Shown piece by piece: positions 8,151 to 15,976 of a stretch of DNA of 64,000 nucleotides. This DNA comes from Diaminobutyricibacter sp. McL0608 (GTDB lineage: Bacteria; Actinomycetota; Actinomycetes; Actinomycetales; Microbacteriaceae): positions 124,001-188,000 of the forward strand of contig NZ_CP154826.1 in NCBI RefSeq assembly GCF_039613825.1, read 5' to 3'. The notes under the pieces are model-generated. The model made no database searches, was not told where the DNA came from, and worked only from the letters and a program-made list of their open reading frames with translations. The stretch's first letter is position 1. Each line of letters opens with the position of its first letter. The position numbers and the translations under genes are program-made.

Positions 8151-9009
8151 GCAGGTCACCGAGGTCGACGCGATGCTGCTGCGAGAGTGGCCGCTTCCCG
8201 CGCCCGGCGGCTCCAAGCGATCGCGAGGCGAGGTGGTCGTTGTCGGCGGCGCGGCGCGGTCGCCGGGCGCTGCGATACTCGCCGGTCGGGCCTCTCTTCG
8301 TGTCGGCGCCGGCCGCCTCACCCTAGCTCTTGGTGCCTCGTCGGCGGCCGCCGCAGCCGTCGCGTTTCCCGAATCCGGCGTGGTAGCGCTCGGCGAGACG
8401 GTGTCGGGCGCCATTCGTGGCAAGTCGATTGTGACCGTGCATGACGACCTGGACGCGGCGAACGCAGTGCTCGTGGGTCCGGGCCTCGACGATATCGCGG
8501 AGACGGTTCGGATGCTGCGGACCCTTCGCCCGTACGTCGGCGGTGCGACGACTGTGGTGCTCGACGCTTACGCGCTCGCTGCTCTCGCCAAGTGGCGTGG
8601 GCGCTTCAACGTCGCCAGGCTCATCCTGACCCCCAACCCCGCGGAGGCAGAAGTCCTTCTCGGCCGCTCGCCCGGTGGACTCGACGAGGCCGTGGCGGCG
8701 ATCGCCGACCGCTACCGGGCGGTCGTGTCATGTCAGGGGTGGGTGGCCGACCCCACGGGAAGGCTTCTCCGGATCCGCACGGGTGGTCCGGGCCTCGGGA
8801 CGTCGGGGAGTGGAGATGCTCTGGCGGGGGCGATCACCGGTCTCGCGGCCCGCGGTTGCGAACCACTGCAGGCGACAGCGTGGGGAACTTACCTGCACAT
8901 GGCTGCCGGCGAGTCACTCTCGCACGAGGTCGCGACGCTCGGCTTCCTCGCCAGCGAGATCGTCGACCGGCTCCCACACGAACTCGCGAGTATCGAAATG
9001 GACCTGTAA
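8137..9009 (+). CDS. nnrD: ADP-dependent NAD(P)H-hydrate dehydratase
   Basis: The 290-aa protein matches the C-terminal YjeF/CARKD ribokinase-like domain. Visible features are LLREWPLP near the N-terminus, VVVGGAARSPGAAILAGRA, LTPNPAEAEVLLG and the anion-hole loop GTSGSGDALAGAI, where most members have GTGDVLAG. It repairs hydrated NADH/NADPH using ADP. It is a stand-alone domain without the NnrE epimerase half. The GTG at 8137 is preceded by AGGGG at seven bases and overlaps the end of the histidine-phosphatase gene. A frame reaching back to 8038 is a shadow. Confidence 0.85.
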   Translation: MSPSRQVTEVDAMLLREWPLPAPGGSKRSRGEVVVVGGAARSPGAAILAGRASLRVGAGRLTLALGASSAAAAAVAFPESGVVALGETVSGAIRGKSIVTVHDDLDAANAVLVGPGLDDIAETVRMLRTLRPYVGGATTVVLDAYALAALAKWRGRFNVARLILTPNPAEAEVLLGRSPGGLDEAVAAIADRYRAVVSCQGWVADPTGRLLRIRTGGPGLGTSGSGDALAGAITGLAARGCEPLQATAWGTYLHMAAGESLSHEVATLGFLASEIVDRLPHELASIEMDL

Positions 9010-9055
9010 CAAGCGGCGGTTCGCCGTCGCTCGCCGAAGAGTTCGGACCCACTGG

Positions 9056-9361
9056 TCAGGCGATCGCTGCTTCTTCGGGAAGGAGGTGAAGTCCGCGGGC
9101 GCTGTTGGAGCTCTGGGTGAGCTGTTCCAACCAGTTTCGGTTGACCGGTGCGCTCGCGGTGCCGTCGTAGCGGAACACGAGGGGGATCCCGGGGTCGATC
9201 CAGATGGCGCAGCGTCTCTCGGTGTCCGTGTCGGTTTCGTTCCAGCTGAAGAAGAATCCTTCCTGGCGCCGGAGTTTCAATCCCATCGCGATCTGCAGGT
9301 GGGAGAGAGTGCGGTCGTCGAGGGTGATTTCTTGGCCGGTTCCGTAGGTCAGCGTGCCCAT
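9056..9361 (-). CDS. DUF7882-like small protein, copy 2
   Basis: This 101-aa protein is the paralogue of the gene at 3952-4278 and starts MGTLTYGTGQE. It has the same DDRTLSHLQIA, GIPLVFRY and NWLEQLTQSSNSARGLH blocks. GAGGAGA precedes the ATG at 9361. It lies 16 bases downstream of a MerR gene on the same strand, so the two form an operon and may be functionally linked. I know of no activity for the family. Confidence 0.78.
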   Translation of the reverse strand: MGTLTYGTGQEITLDDRTLSHLQIAMGLKLRRQEGFFFSWNETDTDTERRCAIWIDPGIPLVFRYDGTASAPVNRNWLEQLTQSSNSARGLHLLPEEAAIA

Positions 9362-9377
9362 GAGTCGTTCTCCTCTG

Positions 9378-9695
9378 TCATCCTGAGGTTTCGTCGCCGT
9401 CAGCCTTTTCAGCTGTCGTGGAGTCGCCCATCGCGCGGCGCAGGGAGGCGTTTTCGACCTCGAGGTCGAGAACTTTGCCGATTCCGGCGAGGTTGACGCC
9501 GTCGTCCTGGAGGTCAGCGACGCGACGCATCCGCTCGATGTCGTCGGCGCTGTACCGCCGGGTACCTCCCTCGGTTCGCGCGGGCCGCAGAAGTCCTTTG
9601 CGCTCGTAGAGGCGCAGCGTCGCGGGCGGCAGGCCAAGCAACTCGGCGGCCACCGCCATGCTGTAGAGCGGAAGATCGTCGGGCGTCTTTTCCAT
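9378..9695 (-). CDS. MerR-family regulator (HspR-like)
   Basis: A 105-aa protein with the MerR winged helix at residues 9-75 (LYSMAVAAELLGLPPATLRLYERKGLLRPARTEGGTRRYSADDIERMRRV). It ends in a short coiled-coil segment (IGKVLDLEVENASLRRAM). The domain resembles the heat-shock repressor HspR, but no dnaK operon is adjacent and I find no clean HAIR inverted repeat. It lacks cysteines for metal sensing. It drives the DUF7882-like gene downstream, probably with autoregulation. Confidence 0.82.
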   Translation of the reverse strand: MEKTPDDLPLYSMAVAAELLGLPPATLRLYERKGLLRPARTEGGTRRYSADDIERMRRVADLQDDGVNLAGIGKVLDLEVENASLRRAMGDSTTAEKADGDETSG

Positions 9696-9700
9696 GCTTC

Positions 9701-9729
9701 AAGTTTGCAGCGCCCCAGCGTGATGTCAA
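9701..9729 (-). promoter_or_regulatory. Leaderless promoter of the MerR/DUF7882 operon
   Basis: On the minus strand a consensus TTGACA (9729-9724) is followed after 17 bases by AAACTT (9706-9701). The ATG is at 9695, so the transcript should begin on or next to the start codon. Confidence 0.6.
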
Positions 9730-9888
9730 GAAGAAGGTGCAGAAAATATGAATCAACCGATCCAGTTTATCTGCAAAGAGATCGCGCGGTATCAGTGCCG
9801 GCTACGACACGGCGTGCTCAGCGGATGGCCGCCCGAGCCGATCTGTCAACCGGTAGACGGCGCGGGCGAGACGGTGTTAGGAAGGGGT

Positions 9889-10215
9889 ATGAAGCGGATC
9901 TACTACGCGGGTGCGTCAATTCTTACCGGGGAACGAATTGCCGAGTCGGTTCTCCGGTACGCGGAGGCGCTCGCAAAGGCAGGATCAGCCGACGAGATCG
10001 CAGTCCCGTCGATTGCCGAGGATGGGAAGCGCGAAGAGGCGATGCTTCTGGTCGGACCCGCCAGCCAGCTTCTTGCCGAGGATGAGCCTTCCCGCTCCGA
10101 TCTCGAGGATCCTTCGTTCGTGGCCGAGCTGGACAGGAAGACCAGTGCATTGGGCGTTTCGCAGGCCCAGCCGGTTGAGTCGGAAAGCGATCAGATCGAC
10201 TACGACATGCTCTGA
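9889..10215 (+). CDS. Hypothetical protein, 108 aa
   Basis: MKRIYYAGASILTGERIAESVLRYAEALAKAG… begins after a strong GGAAGGGG site. The protein has a helical N-terminal half and an acidic C-terminal half ending in DQIDYDML, with no transmembrane segment or signal peptide. I recognise the 'TG..IAE.(V/L)LRYAEALA' pattern from uncharacterised actinobacterial proteins but know no function. It is divergent from the MerR operon, and the 190-base gap between them holds the MerR promoter. Confidence 0.65.
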   Translation: MKRIYYAGASILTGERIAESVLRYAEALAKAGSADEIAVPSIAEDGKREEAMLLVGPASQLLAEDEPSRSDLEDPSFVAELDRKTSALGVSQAQPVESESDQIDYDML

Positions 10216-10443
10216 CTTCTCGGAGGCGGCGGCACCGCGTTTTCCACGAGCTGCACCCTCACGAAGCTGGTCAGCGTTCTCCAGCCGGCACGTCCGGCTC
10301 GAGTGAGCCCGGGCCCAGCGGTTGCGGATACGCGCGCACCGGTACCCCTGAATTGCGCTCGGGGGAATCCCTATTCTTCGCGGGCGTCGGCGCGAACACT
10401 GTGCCCCAACCTCATATCCGCACACCGAGGAAGGGCGTTCACC

Positions 10444-11175
10444 ATGACGGACATCAATCAGCCGACAGGCTTCACCGAGCCAGGGGGCTTCAATCAGACG
10501 ACACCGATGACGACCGGCACCGGCACCGACACCGACACGTCGGAGGGGATCGCCGGCGTCGCTCGCGAGCAGGCCGCACACGTGGCGGAGGCCGCGCAGG
10601 AGTCGGGCCAGCACGTCGTCGACACGGCCAAAGACGAGGCGGCGAACGTCGCCCGCGAGGCGAAGTACCAGCTGACCGACCTCTACGAGCAGGCGCAGGA
10701 TGAGGTGAAAGACCAGGCGGCGGTCCAGCAGGAGCGCGTCGCGGCACGCCTGCGCGACGTCAGCGACCAATTCAGCCAGATGGCCCGCAATTCGTCGACC
10801 GGTGGTATGGCGACGGACCTCGTGCACGAGGCGGCCGCGAGGACCGGCGAGATCGCATCCTGGCTCGACCAGCGCGACCCGGGGGCGCTTTTGGATGAAG
10901 TGCGTTCGTTCGCTCGCCGCCGCCCGGGTACGTTCATCGCCGTCGCAGCGTTGGCCGGCGTGCTGGCAGGGCGACTCACGCGCTCGGTCGCGAGCGGCGC
11001 ATCCGAATCGTCGACCGAGACGGACAGGCAGGACAGGAAGCAGACACGGCCGCCGATCAAACGTCCACCGCGGGCGCACATCGTACCGGCGATGGATGAG
11101 TACCCCGCGTCCGGCGCGAGCGAATCACCACGCGCCACCGGAACCTCGGACATCGCCGGGACGGAGTGGCCGTGA
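10444..11175 (+). CDS. LEA-like/DUF883-like coiled-coil protein with C-terminal membrane segment
   Basis: A 243-aa protein. Residues 1-30 are Thr/Gly-rich. Residues 35-125 form an Ala/Glu/Lys amphipathic helix with repeats such as AREQAAHVAEAAQESGQ and DTAKDEAANVAREA, like late-embryogenesis-abundant proteins. A hydrophobic segment (TFIAVAALAGVLAGRL) near residue 165 is followed by a basic Pro-rich tail. It is the first gene of a three-gene operon whose members share four-base start/stop overlaps. A role in envelope stress or desiccation is inferred from composition only. Confidence 0.65.
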   Translation: MTDINQPTGFTEPGGFNQTTPMTTGTGTDTDTSEGIAGVAREQAAHVAEAAQESGQHVVDTAKDEAANVAREAKYQLTDLYEQAQDEVKDQAAVQQERVAARLRDVSDQFSQMARNSSTGGMATDLVHEAAARTGEIASWLDQRDPGALLDEVRSFARRRPGTFIAVAALAGVLAGRLTRSVASGASESSTETDRQDRKQTRPPIKRPPRAHIVPAMDEYPASGASESPRATGTSDIAGTEWP

Positions 11176-11588
11176 GCGACATCCCGACTCCATCGGAGCA
11201 GAAAGCGGAGACCACCTCGCTCGGCGATCTCCTGACCGAGGTCTCGCGGGACATCTCGACGCTGATGCGGCAGGAGGTCGAACTCGCGAAGGCCGAAATC
11301 CGGGAGAGCGCTGTCCGTGCCGGAAAGGGCGCGGGCCTGATGGGCGGCGCCGGGTATGCGGCGCTCATGGCTGTCTTCTTCTTGTCGGTCGCCCTGTGGT
11401 GGGCGCTCGGCTACCTGATCGGCAACGCCTGGTCGGCGGTGATCGTTGCGGTGATCTGGGCGATCATCGCGCTGGCCCTGTACTTCGCCGGTCGCAGCAG
11501 CATCAAGTCGATCCGGGGCGCCCCGCAGACCGTGGACACCATCAAAGAGATCCCAGACACTCTGAAACGAAATGAGGAGAACCGATGA
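11172..11588 (+). CDS. Phage-holin-superfamily membrane protein (Phage_holin_3_6 type)
   Basis: The 138-aa protein has an amphipathic N-terminal helix (SLGDLLTEVSRDISTLMRQEVELAKAEIRESA) typical of the family once called DUF1469. Two transmembrane helices follow (residues about 55-78 and 83-105). The name is historical, and chromosomal actinobacterial members are not lysis proteins. The GTG at 11172 shares GTGA with the previous stop; GTG at 11166 is an alternative. Confidence 0.75.
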   Translation: MSDIPTPSEQKAETTSLGDLLTEVSRDISTLMRQEVELAKAEIRESAVRAGKGAGLMGGAGYAALMAVFFLSVALWWALGYLIGNAWSAVIVAVIWAIIALALYFAGRSSIKSIRGAPQTVDTIKEIPDTLKRNEENR

Positions 11589-12154
11589 CGAACAACCCAG
11601 ATGCGATTCGCGCGGACATCGAAGAAACTCGCCGCGAACTCGGCAGCGATGTCGACGCACTGGCCGACAAGGTCAGCCCGTCGAAGATGGCGCAGCGCCA
11701 GACCCGAAAGCTGCGTTCCGCGCTCGGCTCGGTCAAGGACACTGTGATGGGTGCGACGGACGATGCGAAAGACGCGGCGGCTTCGGCCGGCGACAGCATC
11801 GCGGACGCCGGGCACACGGCGGTGGCCAAGGCACAGGGCAACCCGCTGGCGGTCGGATTGATCGCGTTCGGGGTGGGTTGGCTCGCCGCCTCGCTCATCC
11901 CTGCCTCCGAGAAGGAGAAGGAGCTGGCATCCACGGTCAAAGAAGCCGCCCAGCCGTTGGTGCAGGACGTCGCGGCTGTCGCGAAGGATGTGGCTGAGAA
12001 CCTGCGCGAGCCGGCCCAGGATGCGGTGGATGCGGTCAAGGACACGGCGACGGATGCGGTCCATTCCGTCAGGGCGGAAGCCTCGATGGCCGTCGACGAC
12101 GTCAAGGACCAGGCCGCCGAAGCGAAGCACGTCGTGCAAGAGGGCAACGGCTAG
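11585..12154 (+). CDS. DUF3618-family protein
   Basis: A 189-aa protein whose start, PDAIRADIEETRRELGSDVDALADKVSPSK, is the DUF3618 signature. A hydrophobic segment (PLAVGLIAFGVGWLAASLIP, residues about 87-106) separates two Ala/Asp/Lys-rich helical regions. The C-terminal region has heptad-like VKDTATDAVHSVRAEA repeats. The ATG overlaps the preceding stop (ATGA) after GAGGAGA. The trio of LEA-like, holin-like and DUF3618 proteins is often found together in actinobacteria, probably at the membrane. Confidence 0.75.
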   Translation: MTNNPDAIRADIEETRRELGSDVDALADKVSPSKMAQRQTRKLRSALGSVKDTVMGATDDAKDAAASAGDSIADAGHTAVAKAQGNPLAVGLIAFGVGWLAASLIPASEKEKELASTVKEAAQPLVQDVAAVAKDVAENLREPAQDAVDAVKDTATDAVHSVRAEASMAVDDVKDQAAEAKHVVQEGNG

Positions 12155-12299
12155 GGCACGCTCATGCCGGACGGGTTCCGGATGACCGGGGAGAGTGCGG
12201 AGCTCCCGGCTCACGCCGTTTTCCCGCGGCTGTCAACCCGTTCATCCGAGCCCGATGTCGGCCTACAGTTCCGAGCACCGACCAACTAGGAGGAACATC

Positions 12300-12860
12300 G
12301 TGGCGACAACGCAGGCGAAGACGACGAAGAAGGCACCGCTGCAGTCCAAGAGCACGACCGTGGGCAACCGGCCGACCCGGCGCGAGAACGCCGAACACGG
12401 GTTCATCGCGTCGGCCGAGCTCGCACGCAACCTCCAGCAGGTCCACGTCGACCTGATCGAGCTGCACCTCCAGGGCAAGCAGGCCCACTGGAATGTGGTC
12501 GGCAAGAACTTCCGCGACCTGCACCTGCAGCTTGATGAGATCGTCGAGTCTGCGCGTGAGTTCAGCGACGAGATCGCAGAACGGCTTCGCGCCCTTCACG
12601 CGACGGCCGACGGTCGTAGCGAAACAGTGGCGCACACGACGAGCCTGCGCCCCTTCCCGAACGGCGAAGTGGATACGGCGGAGACGGTCGACCTGATCAC
12701 GGAACGGATCGAGGCCGCCGTAGCGACCATCCGAGACGTCCACGACCAGGTCGACGAGGAAGACCCGACGTCCGCGGACCTGTTGCACCAGATCATCGCC
12801 ACGCTGGAGCAGTACGCGTGGATGGTGAGCGCAGAGAACCGCAAACCGGCCACGAAGTGA
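12300..12860 (+). CDS. dps: Dps-family DNA-binding ferritin
   Basis: The 186-aa protein has a Lys/Thr-rich N-terminal tail (residues 1-30), of the kind that binds DNA in Dps proteins, followed by the four-helix bundle. All five ferroxidase ligands occur at the spacing of the E. coli protein: H63, H75, D79, D90 and E94. It should therefore oxidise and store iron with peroxide and protect DNA. The GTG start is preceded by a perfect AGGAGG. Unusually, its stop overlaps the start of the next gene (GTGA), which couples dps to three lipid/sugar-modification genes. Confidence 0.93.
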   Translation: MATTQAKTTKKAPLQSKSTTVGNRPTRRENAEHGFIASAELARNLQQVHVDLIELHLQGKQAHWNVVGKNFRDLHLQLDEIVESAREFSDEIAERLRALHATADGRSETVAHTTSLRPFPNGEVDTAETVDLITERIEAAVATIRDVHDQVDEEDPTSADLLHQIIATLEQYAWMVSAENRKPATK

Positions 12861-13873
12861 GTGCGGCGGCCGAGCGCTACCGTGAAGCGGCGGTCGCCTG
12901 CGCGGGGCAGGCGGCACCGCTTCTCGACGTGCTCCGGACCGAGGATGCGGTCTTCGCGCCCCTTCCCGGCTCGCGGGTGGGAGCGACCGCCGAACGTCAC
13001 CGCATCCTCTCGTGCGCGGCCGCGATCGACATCACTGCGGCCCGCGTGCTCGAGCCGCATCTCGATGCGCTCGCGATCCTCGCGGAGGCCGGGCAGGAGC
13101 AGACCGGCAGCGGACACACCTGGGGTGTCTTCGCCGCCGAGGCCCGGGACGTCGCCCTGAACGCTCGACAGGTTGGTTCGTCCTGGGTCCTCGAGGGCGT
13201 CAAGCCCTGGTGCTCGCTCGGCGCACGGTTGACGGATGCGCTGGTCACCGCACGCGACGGGGCGGGTGAGCGCAGGCTGTTCCGCGTCGATCTCACCCAG
13301 GACTCGGTCGCCGCCGAGCCCACCAGCTGGGCGTCGCGTGGACTGGCCGACGTGGAGAGCGGTCCTCTGCGGTTCGATGCTGCGGAGGCGGTCCCGGTTG
13401 GCGAGCCGGGCTGGTATCTGTCACGCCCGGGCTTCCGCTGGGGTGCCATCGGGGTCGCGGCTGCCTGGTGGGGCGGATGCGTCCCTCTCTTTCAGGCGCT
13501 TCTCGCGCGTGCGCGCACCGAGTCCGCCAACCCACTGCTCGTCGCGCGGGTCGGCGGCCTGTTCCGGCTGCTCGACGCTGCCGGTCTGCTTCTCGAACGG
13601 GCCGCCGAGTCGATCGACGCCTGGACTCCGGCCGGTCGTGTCGACGCCGATCAGGCCGCCGTTCTCGCACATTCCGTTCGGGGCGCGGCTGCCGACGCCG
13701 CGGTCGAAACGTTGTCGACGGCGCACGACCTGCTCGGTCCGGCAGTGTTCGGGTTCGACGAGTCGCTGGCCCGCCGTGCGGTCGACCTGCAGATGTACAT
13801 CTCGCAGTACCATCGCGGTCCCGACGACGTTTCATTGGTGTCGCATCTTCCCGGGTCGGGCCGCTGGTGGTGA
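12857..13873 (+). CDS. Acyl-CoA-dehydrogenase-like protein
   Basis: A 338-aa protein that resembles the middle and C-terminal domains of acyl-CoA dehydrogenases (SGHTWGVFAAE…SWVLEGVKPWCSLGARLTDALV…, and the helical AAADAAVETLSTAHDLLG region). It is shorter than typical members of about 380 aa, and I do not see a clear catalytic Glu. In related actinobacterial and proteobacterial clusters, such a protein sits beside the same PIG-L/methyltransferase and glycosyltransferase. It may therefore act on a carrier-bound or lipid intermediate. The GTG start overlaps the dps stop, and the end overlaps the next start. Confidence 0.65.
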   Translation: MSAAAERYREAAVACAGQAAPLLDVLRTEDAVFAPLPGSRVGATAERHRILSCAAAIDITAARVLEPHLDALAILAEAGQEQTGSGHTWGVFAAEARDVALNARQVGSSWVLEGVKPWCSLGARLTDALVTARDGAGERRLFRVDLTQDSVAAEPTSWASRGLADVESGPLRFDAAEAVPVGEPGWYLSRPGFRWGAIGVAAAWWGGCVPLFQALLARARTESANPLLVARVGGLFRLLDAAGLLLERAAESIDAWTPAGRVDADQAAVLAHSVRGAAADAAVETLSTAHDLLGPAVFGFDESLARRAVDLQMYISQYHRGPDDVSLVSHLPGSGRWW

Positions 13874-15126
13874 CGTTCGACGCGCGCGTCGCGGTAACGC
13901 GTCCAGACGAGTGGGAGGGCCGCGTCGAGTGGGGCGGCATTCCCCAGATCGACTCCGAAAAGTTCGGCGATGTCGACCAGCTCGTCGTGTTCTCGGCGCA
14001 CGCCGACGACGAAACGCTCGGCGCCGGAGGGCTCCTCACACGCGTCGCCTGCGAGGGCGTCCCCGTTCGGATCGTCGTCGCCACGGGCGGTGCGGATCGT
14101 GCCCGCGAGCTCGACACCGCTCTGTTCGAGCTCGGCGTGCCTGCCGAGGTCGAACTGCTCGGCCTGACCGATGGCGGGTTGAAACACGAGATCGAGCTGC
14201 TCCGTAACGAGATCGACCGGGCGCTGGAGCAGCGCGGCGCGCACTGTCTGATCCTCGCGCCCTGGCCGGGCGACCGCCACGGCGACCACCGCACGCTCGG
14301 CAGAGAGGTCAGTGACGCGGCCCGGCGTGCCGACGCGAGACTGCTGTTCTATCCCCTCTGGCTGTGGCAGTGGGGCACACCTGACGATGTTCCCTGGCCG
14401 CGGCTGGTCGACGTCGCGCTGACGGCGAGCGAACGCGACGCCAAGGCGACGGCGATCGGATGCTTCACCAGCCAGTTGACGTCACCGACCAACCCGGACG
14501 GCGTGCTCACACCCGAATTCGTGCAGCACGTCGCTACGCGGGCCGAGGTGCTCATCCGCCCCGAATGGGCTGTGCAGGATGCGCATTTCGAGAAGCTGCA
14601 CCAGCGTGACGACGACCCCTGGTCTGTGCGCACGCGCTGGTACGAGCGTCGCAAGCGCGAACTGATGGTCGCAGCGCTTCCGCGCGAACGCTACCAGCGT
14701 GCGCTGGAGCTGGGATGCTCGGTCGGCGAGACGACAGCCTCTCTGGCCAGGCGGTGCGACGAGGTGGTCGCGGTCGACCACGCAGCTGCGGCGGTCGCGT
14801 CGGCGTCACGCCGCCTCGCGGACGCGACTCGGGTCACGGTGGCGAGGATGCGCATCCCGGACGACTGGCCCGACGGAACATTCGACCTCATCGTTGTCTC
14901 CGAGATCGGCTATTACCTGGCCGAAGACCAGTGGGCGCTGACCATCGAGCGCTGCCTTCGTGCACTTCGGCCCGGCGGCGAGGTCGTTCTGTGTCATTGG
15001 CTCGGTCGTTCGGACGACTTCGCCCAGACCGGGATCGATGCGCACGACACATTTCGCCGTCGGTCCGGACTCGCCGTGGTCGTCGAGCATCGAGAGCCCG
15101 AGTTCATCCTGGAAGTCTTCGCATGA
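13870..15126 (+). CDS. PIG-L deacetylase / SAM methyltransferase fusion
   Basis: A 418-aa two-domain enzyme. Residues 35-230 form a PIG-L/LmbE zinc deacetylase with HADDET (H44, D46, D47) and the second metal site RHGDHR near residue 138. Residues 250-418 form a class I methyltransferase with LELGCSVGET (motif I), VVAVDH and FDLIVVSEIGYYL. It could deacetylate an N-acetylglucosamine-type sugar and methylate it or a partner molecule; the substrate is inferred. The GTG at 13870 overlaps the previous stop. A much longer open frame reaching back to 13468 is out of register with any domain and is rejected. Confidence 0.8.
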   Translation: MTFDARVAVTRPDEWEGRVEWGGIPQIDSEKFGDVDQLVVFSAHADDETLGAGGLLTRVACEGVPVRIVVATGGADRARELDTALFELGVPAEVELLGLTDGGLKHEIELLRNEIDRALEQRGAHCLILAPWPGDRHGDHRTLGREVSDAARRADARLLFYPLWLWQWGTPDDVPWPRLVDVALTASERDAKATAIGCFTSQLTSPTNPDGVLTPEFVQHVATRAEVLIRPEWAVQDAHFEKLHQRDDDPWSVRTRWYERRKRELMVAALPRERYQRALELGCSVGETTASLARRCDEVVAVDHAAAAVASASRRLADATRVTVARMRIPDDWPDGTFDLIVVSEIGYYLAEDQWALTIERCLRALRPGGEVVLCHWLGRSDDFAQTGIDAHDTFRRRSGLAVVVEHREPEFILEVFA

Positions 15127-15824
15127 CGGCCGAAGTCGAGCGGGTCGTCGTGGTCATCCCCGCGAGGAATGAAGAGGAAACCCTGGCCGCATGCCTCACC
15201 TCCGTGCAGCGCGCGAGTGACCATATCCAGATTGCCGTGACCGTGGTGCTCGTCCTCGATTCGTGCACCGACCGCTCGGCGGAGATCGCTGCGTCGTTCG
15301 CGGACGTGGTCGTGCTCGCGGGAGAGTTTTCAAATGTCGGGCTGGCCAGAGCATCAGGGTTCTCGGCTGCGCTGGCGTCCTGCACTGAGGATCCGAAGGC
15401 GGTATGGCTCGCCAGCACGGATGCCGACAGTGTGGTCCCCTCCCGTTGGCTGGCCGAGCACCTGCGGGCGGCGGGGGAAGGTGCCGACGTCTACGTCGGG
15501 GCGGTGGTGCCAGTACTGCACGACCTTGACGCCGAACGTCGCCGTGCCTGGCTGCACACACATCCACCCGGTGCCACTCTCGGCCATGTGCACGGTGCGA
15601 ACCTGGGGATGCGCGGCTCCGCCTATCGCGCGGCAGGCGGCTTCATGGGCTTGGCGATCGGCGAGGACGTCGAACTGGTCGCCCGGATGCGCGGCCTCGG
15701 GGTGCGGTTCGCCGAATCGGAAGCGCATCCGGTCGTCACGTCGAGTCGCTTGGCGGGTCGAGCCCGAGGTGGCTATGCAAACTACCTCACGGGGCTCACG
15801 CCGTCGCTTGCCTCCTCAAACTAG
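15123..15824 (+). CDS. Glycosyltransferase family 2
   Basis: The 233-aa GT-A fold enzyme starts VVVVIPARNEEETLAACL, has LDSCTDRS and the metal-binding STDADSVV, and a later GEDVELVARM acceptor region. It has no transmembrane anchor. The ATG overlaps the deacetylase/methyltransferase stop by four bases, so it is the last gene of the dps-headed operon. A glycolipid or glycoside product is likely, but its structure cannot be deduced. Confidence 0.82.
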   Translation: MTAEVERVVVVIPARNEEETLAACLTSVQRASDHIQIAVTVVLVLDSCTDRSAEIAASFADVVVLAGEFSNVGLARASGFSAALASCTEDPKAVWLASTDADSVVPSRWLAEHLRAAGEGADVYVGAVVPVLHDLDAERRRAWLHTHPPGATLGHVHGANLGMRGSAYRAAGGFMGLAIGEDVELVARMRGLGVRFAESEAHPVVTSSRLAGRARGGYANYLTGLTPSLASSN

Positions 15825-15912
15825 CCGCAACCCGACCTGCGAGCGAGAATGAACGCTTCGACCGCCATGGGTTTTGTGACCAGCTTGACACTCTGAGGCG
15901 GGTTCCTTAGCC

Positions 15913-15955
15913 TTGGAACACGACGAAACTAGTCGTAAATCGAGAGAAATGTTTC
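15913..15955 (+). promoter_or_regulatory. Promoter and operator region of the GH5/sugar-oxidation operon
   Basis: TTGGAA (15913-15918) and TAAATC (15936-15941) are 17 bases apart. The spacer contains the inverted repeat ACGAC/GTCGT (15920-15924 and 15932-15936). GAGAGAAA at 15942-15949 and GAAATGTTTC at 15946-15955 follow directly. Both last elements recur at the other two promoters of the locus. Confidence 0.5.
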
Positions 15956-15976
15956 GCGACAGTGAGGTCAGGCAAC

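Noticed and set aside
9690-9735. HAIR-type (HspR) inverted repeat near the MerR gene
   Set aside because: Only partial CTTGA/TCAAG-like pieces occur, in direct rather than inverted order; not enough to call the site.
11172-11588. Prophage holin as evidence of a phage region
   Set aside because: The gene is a chromosomal DUF1469-type protein in a stress operon; no endolysin, structural or integrase genes are nearby.
13468-13869. N-terminal extension of the PIG-L/methyltransferase frame
   Set aside because: It is an out-of-frame reading of the acyl-CoA-dehydrogenase-like gene; the GTGA overlap at 13870 gives a natural start.
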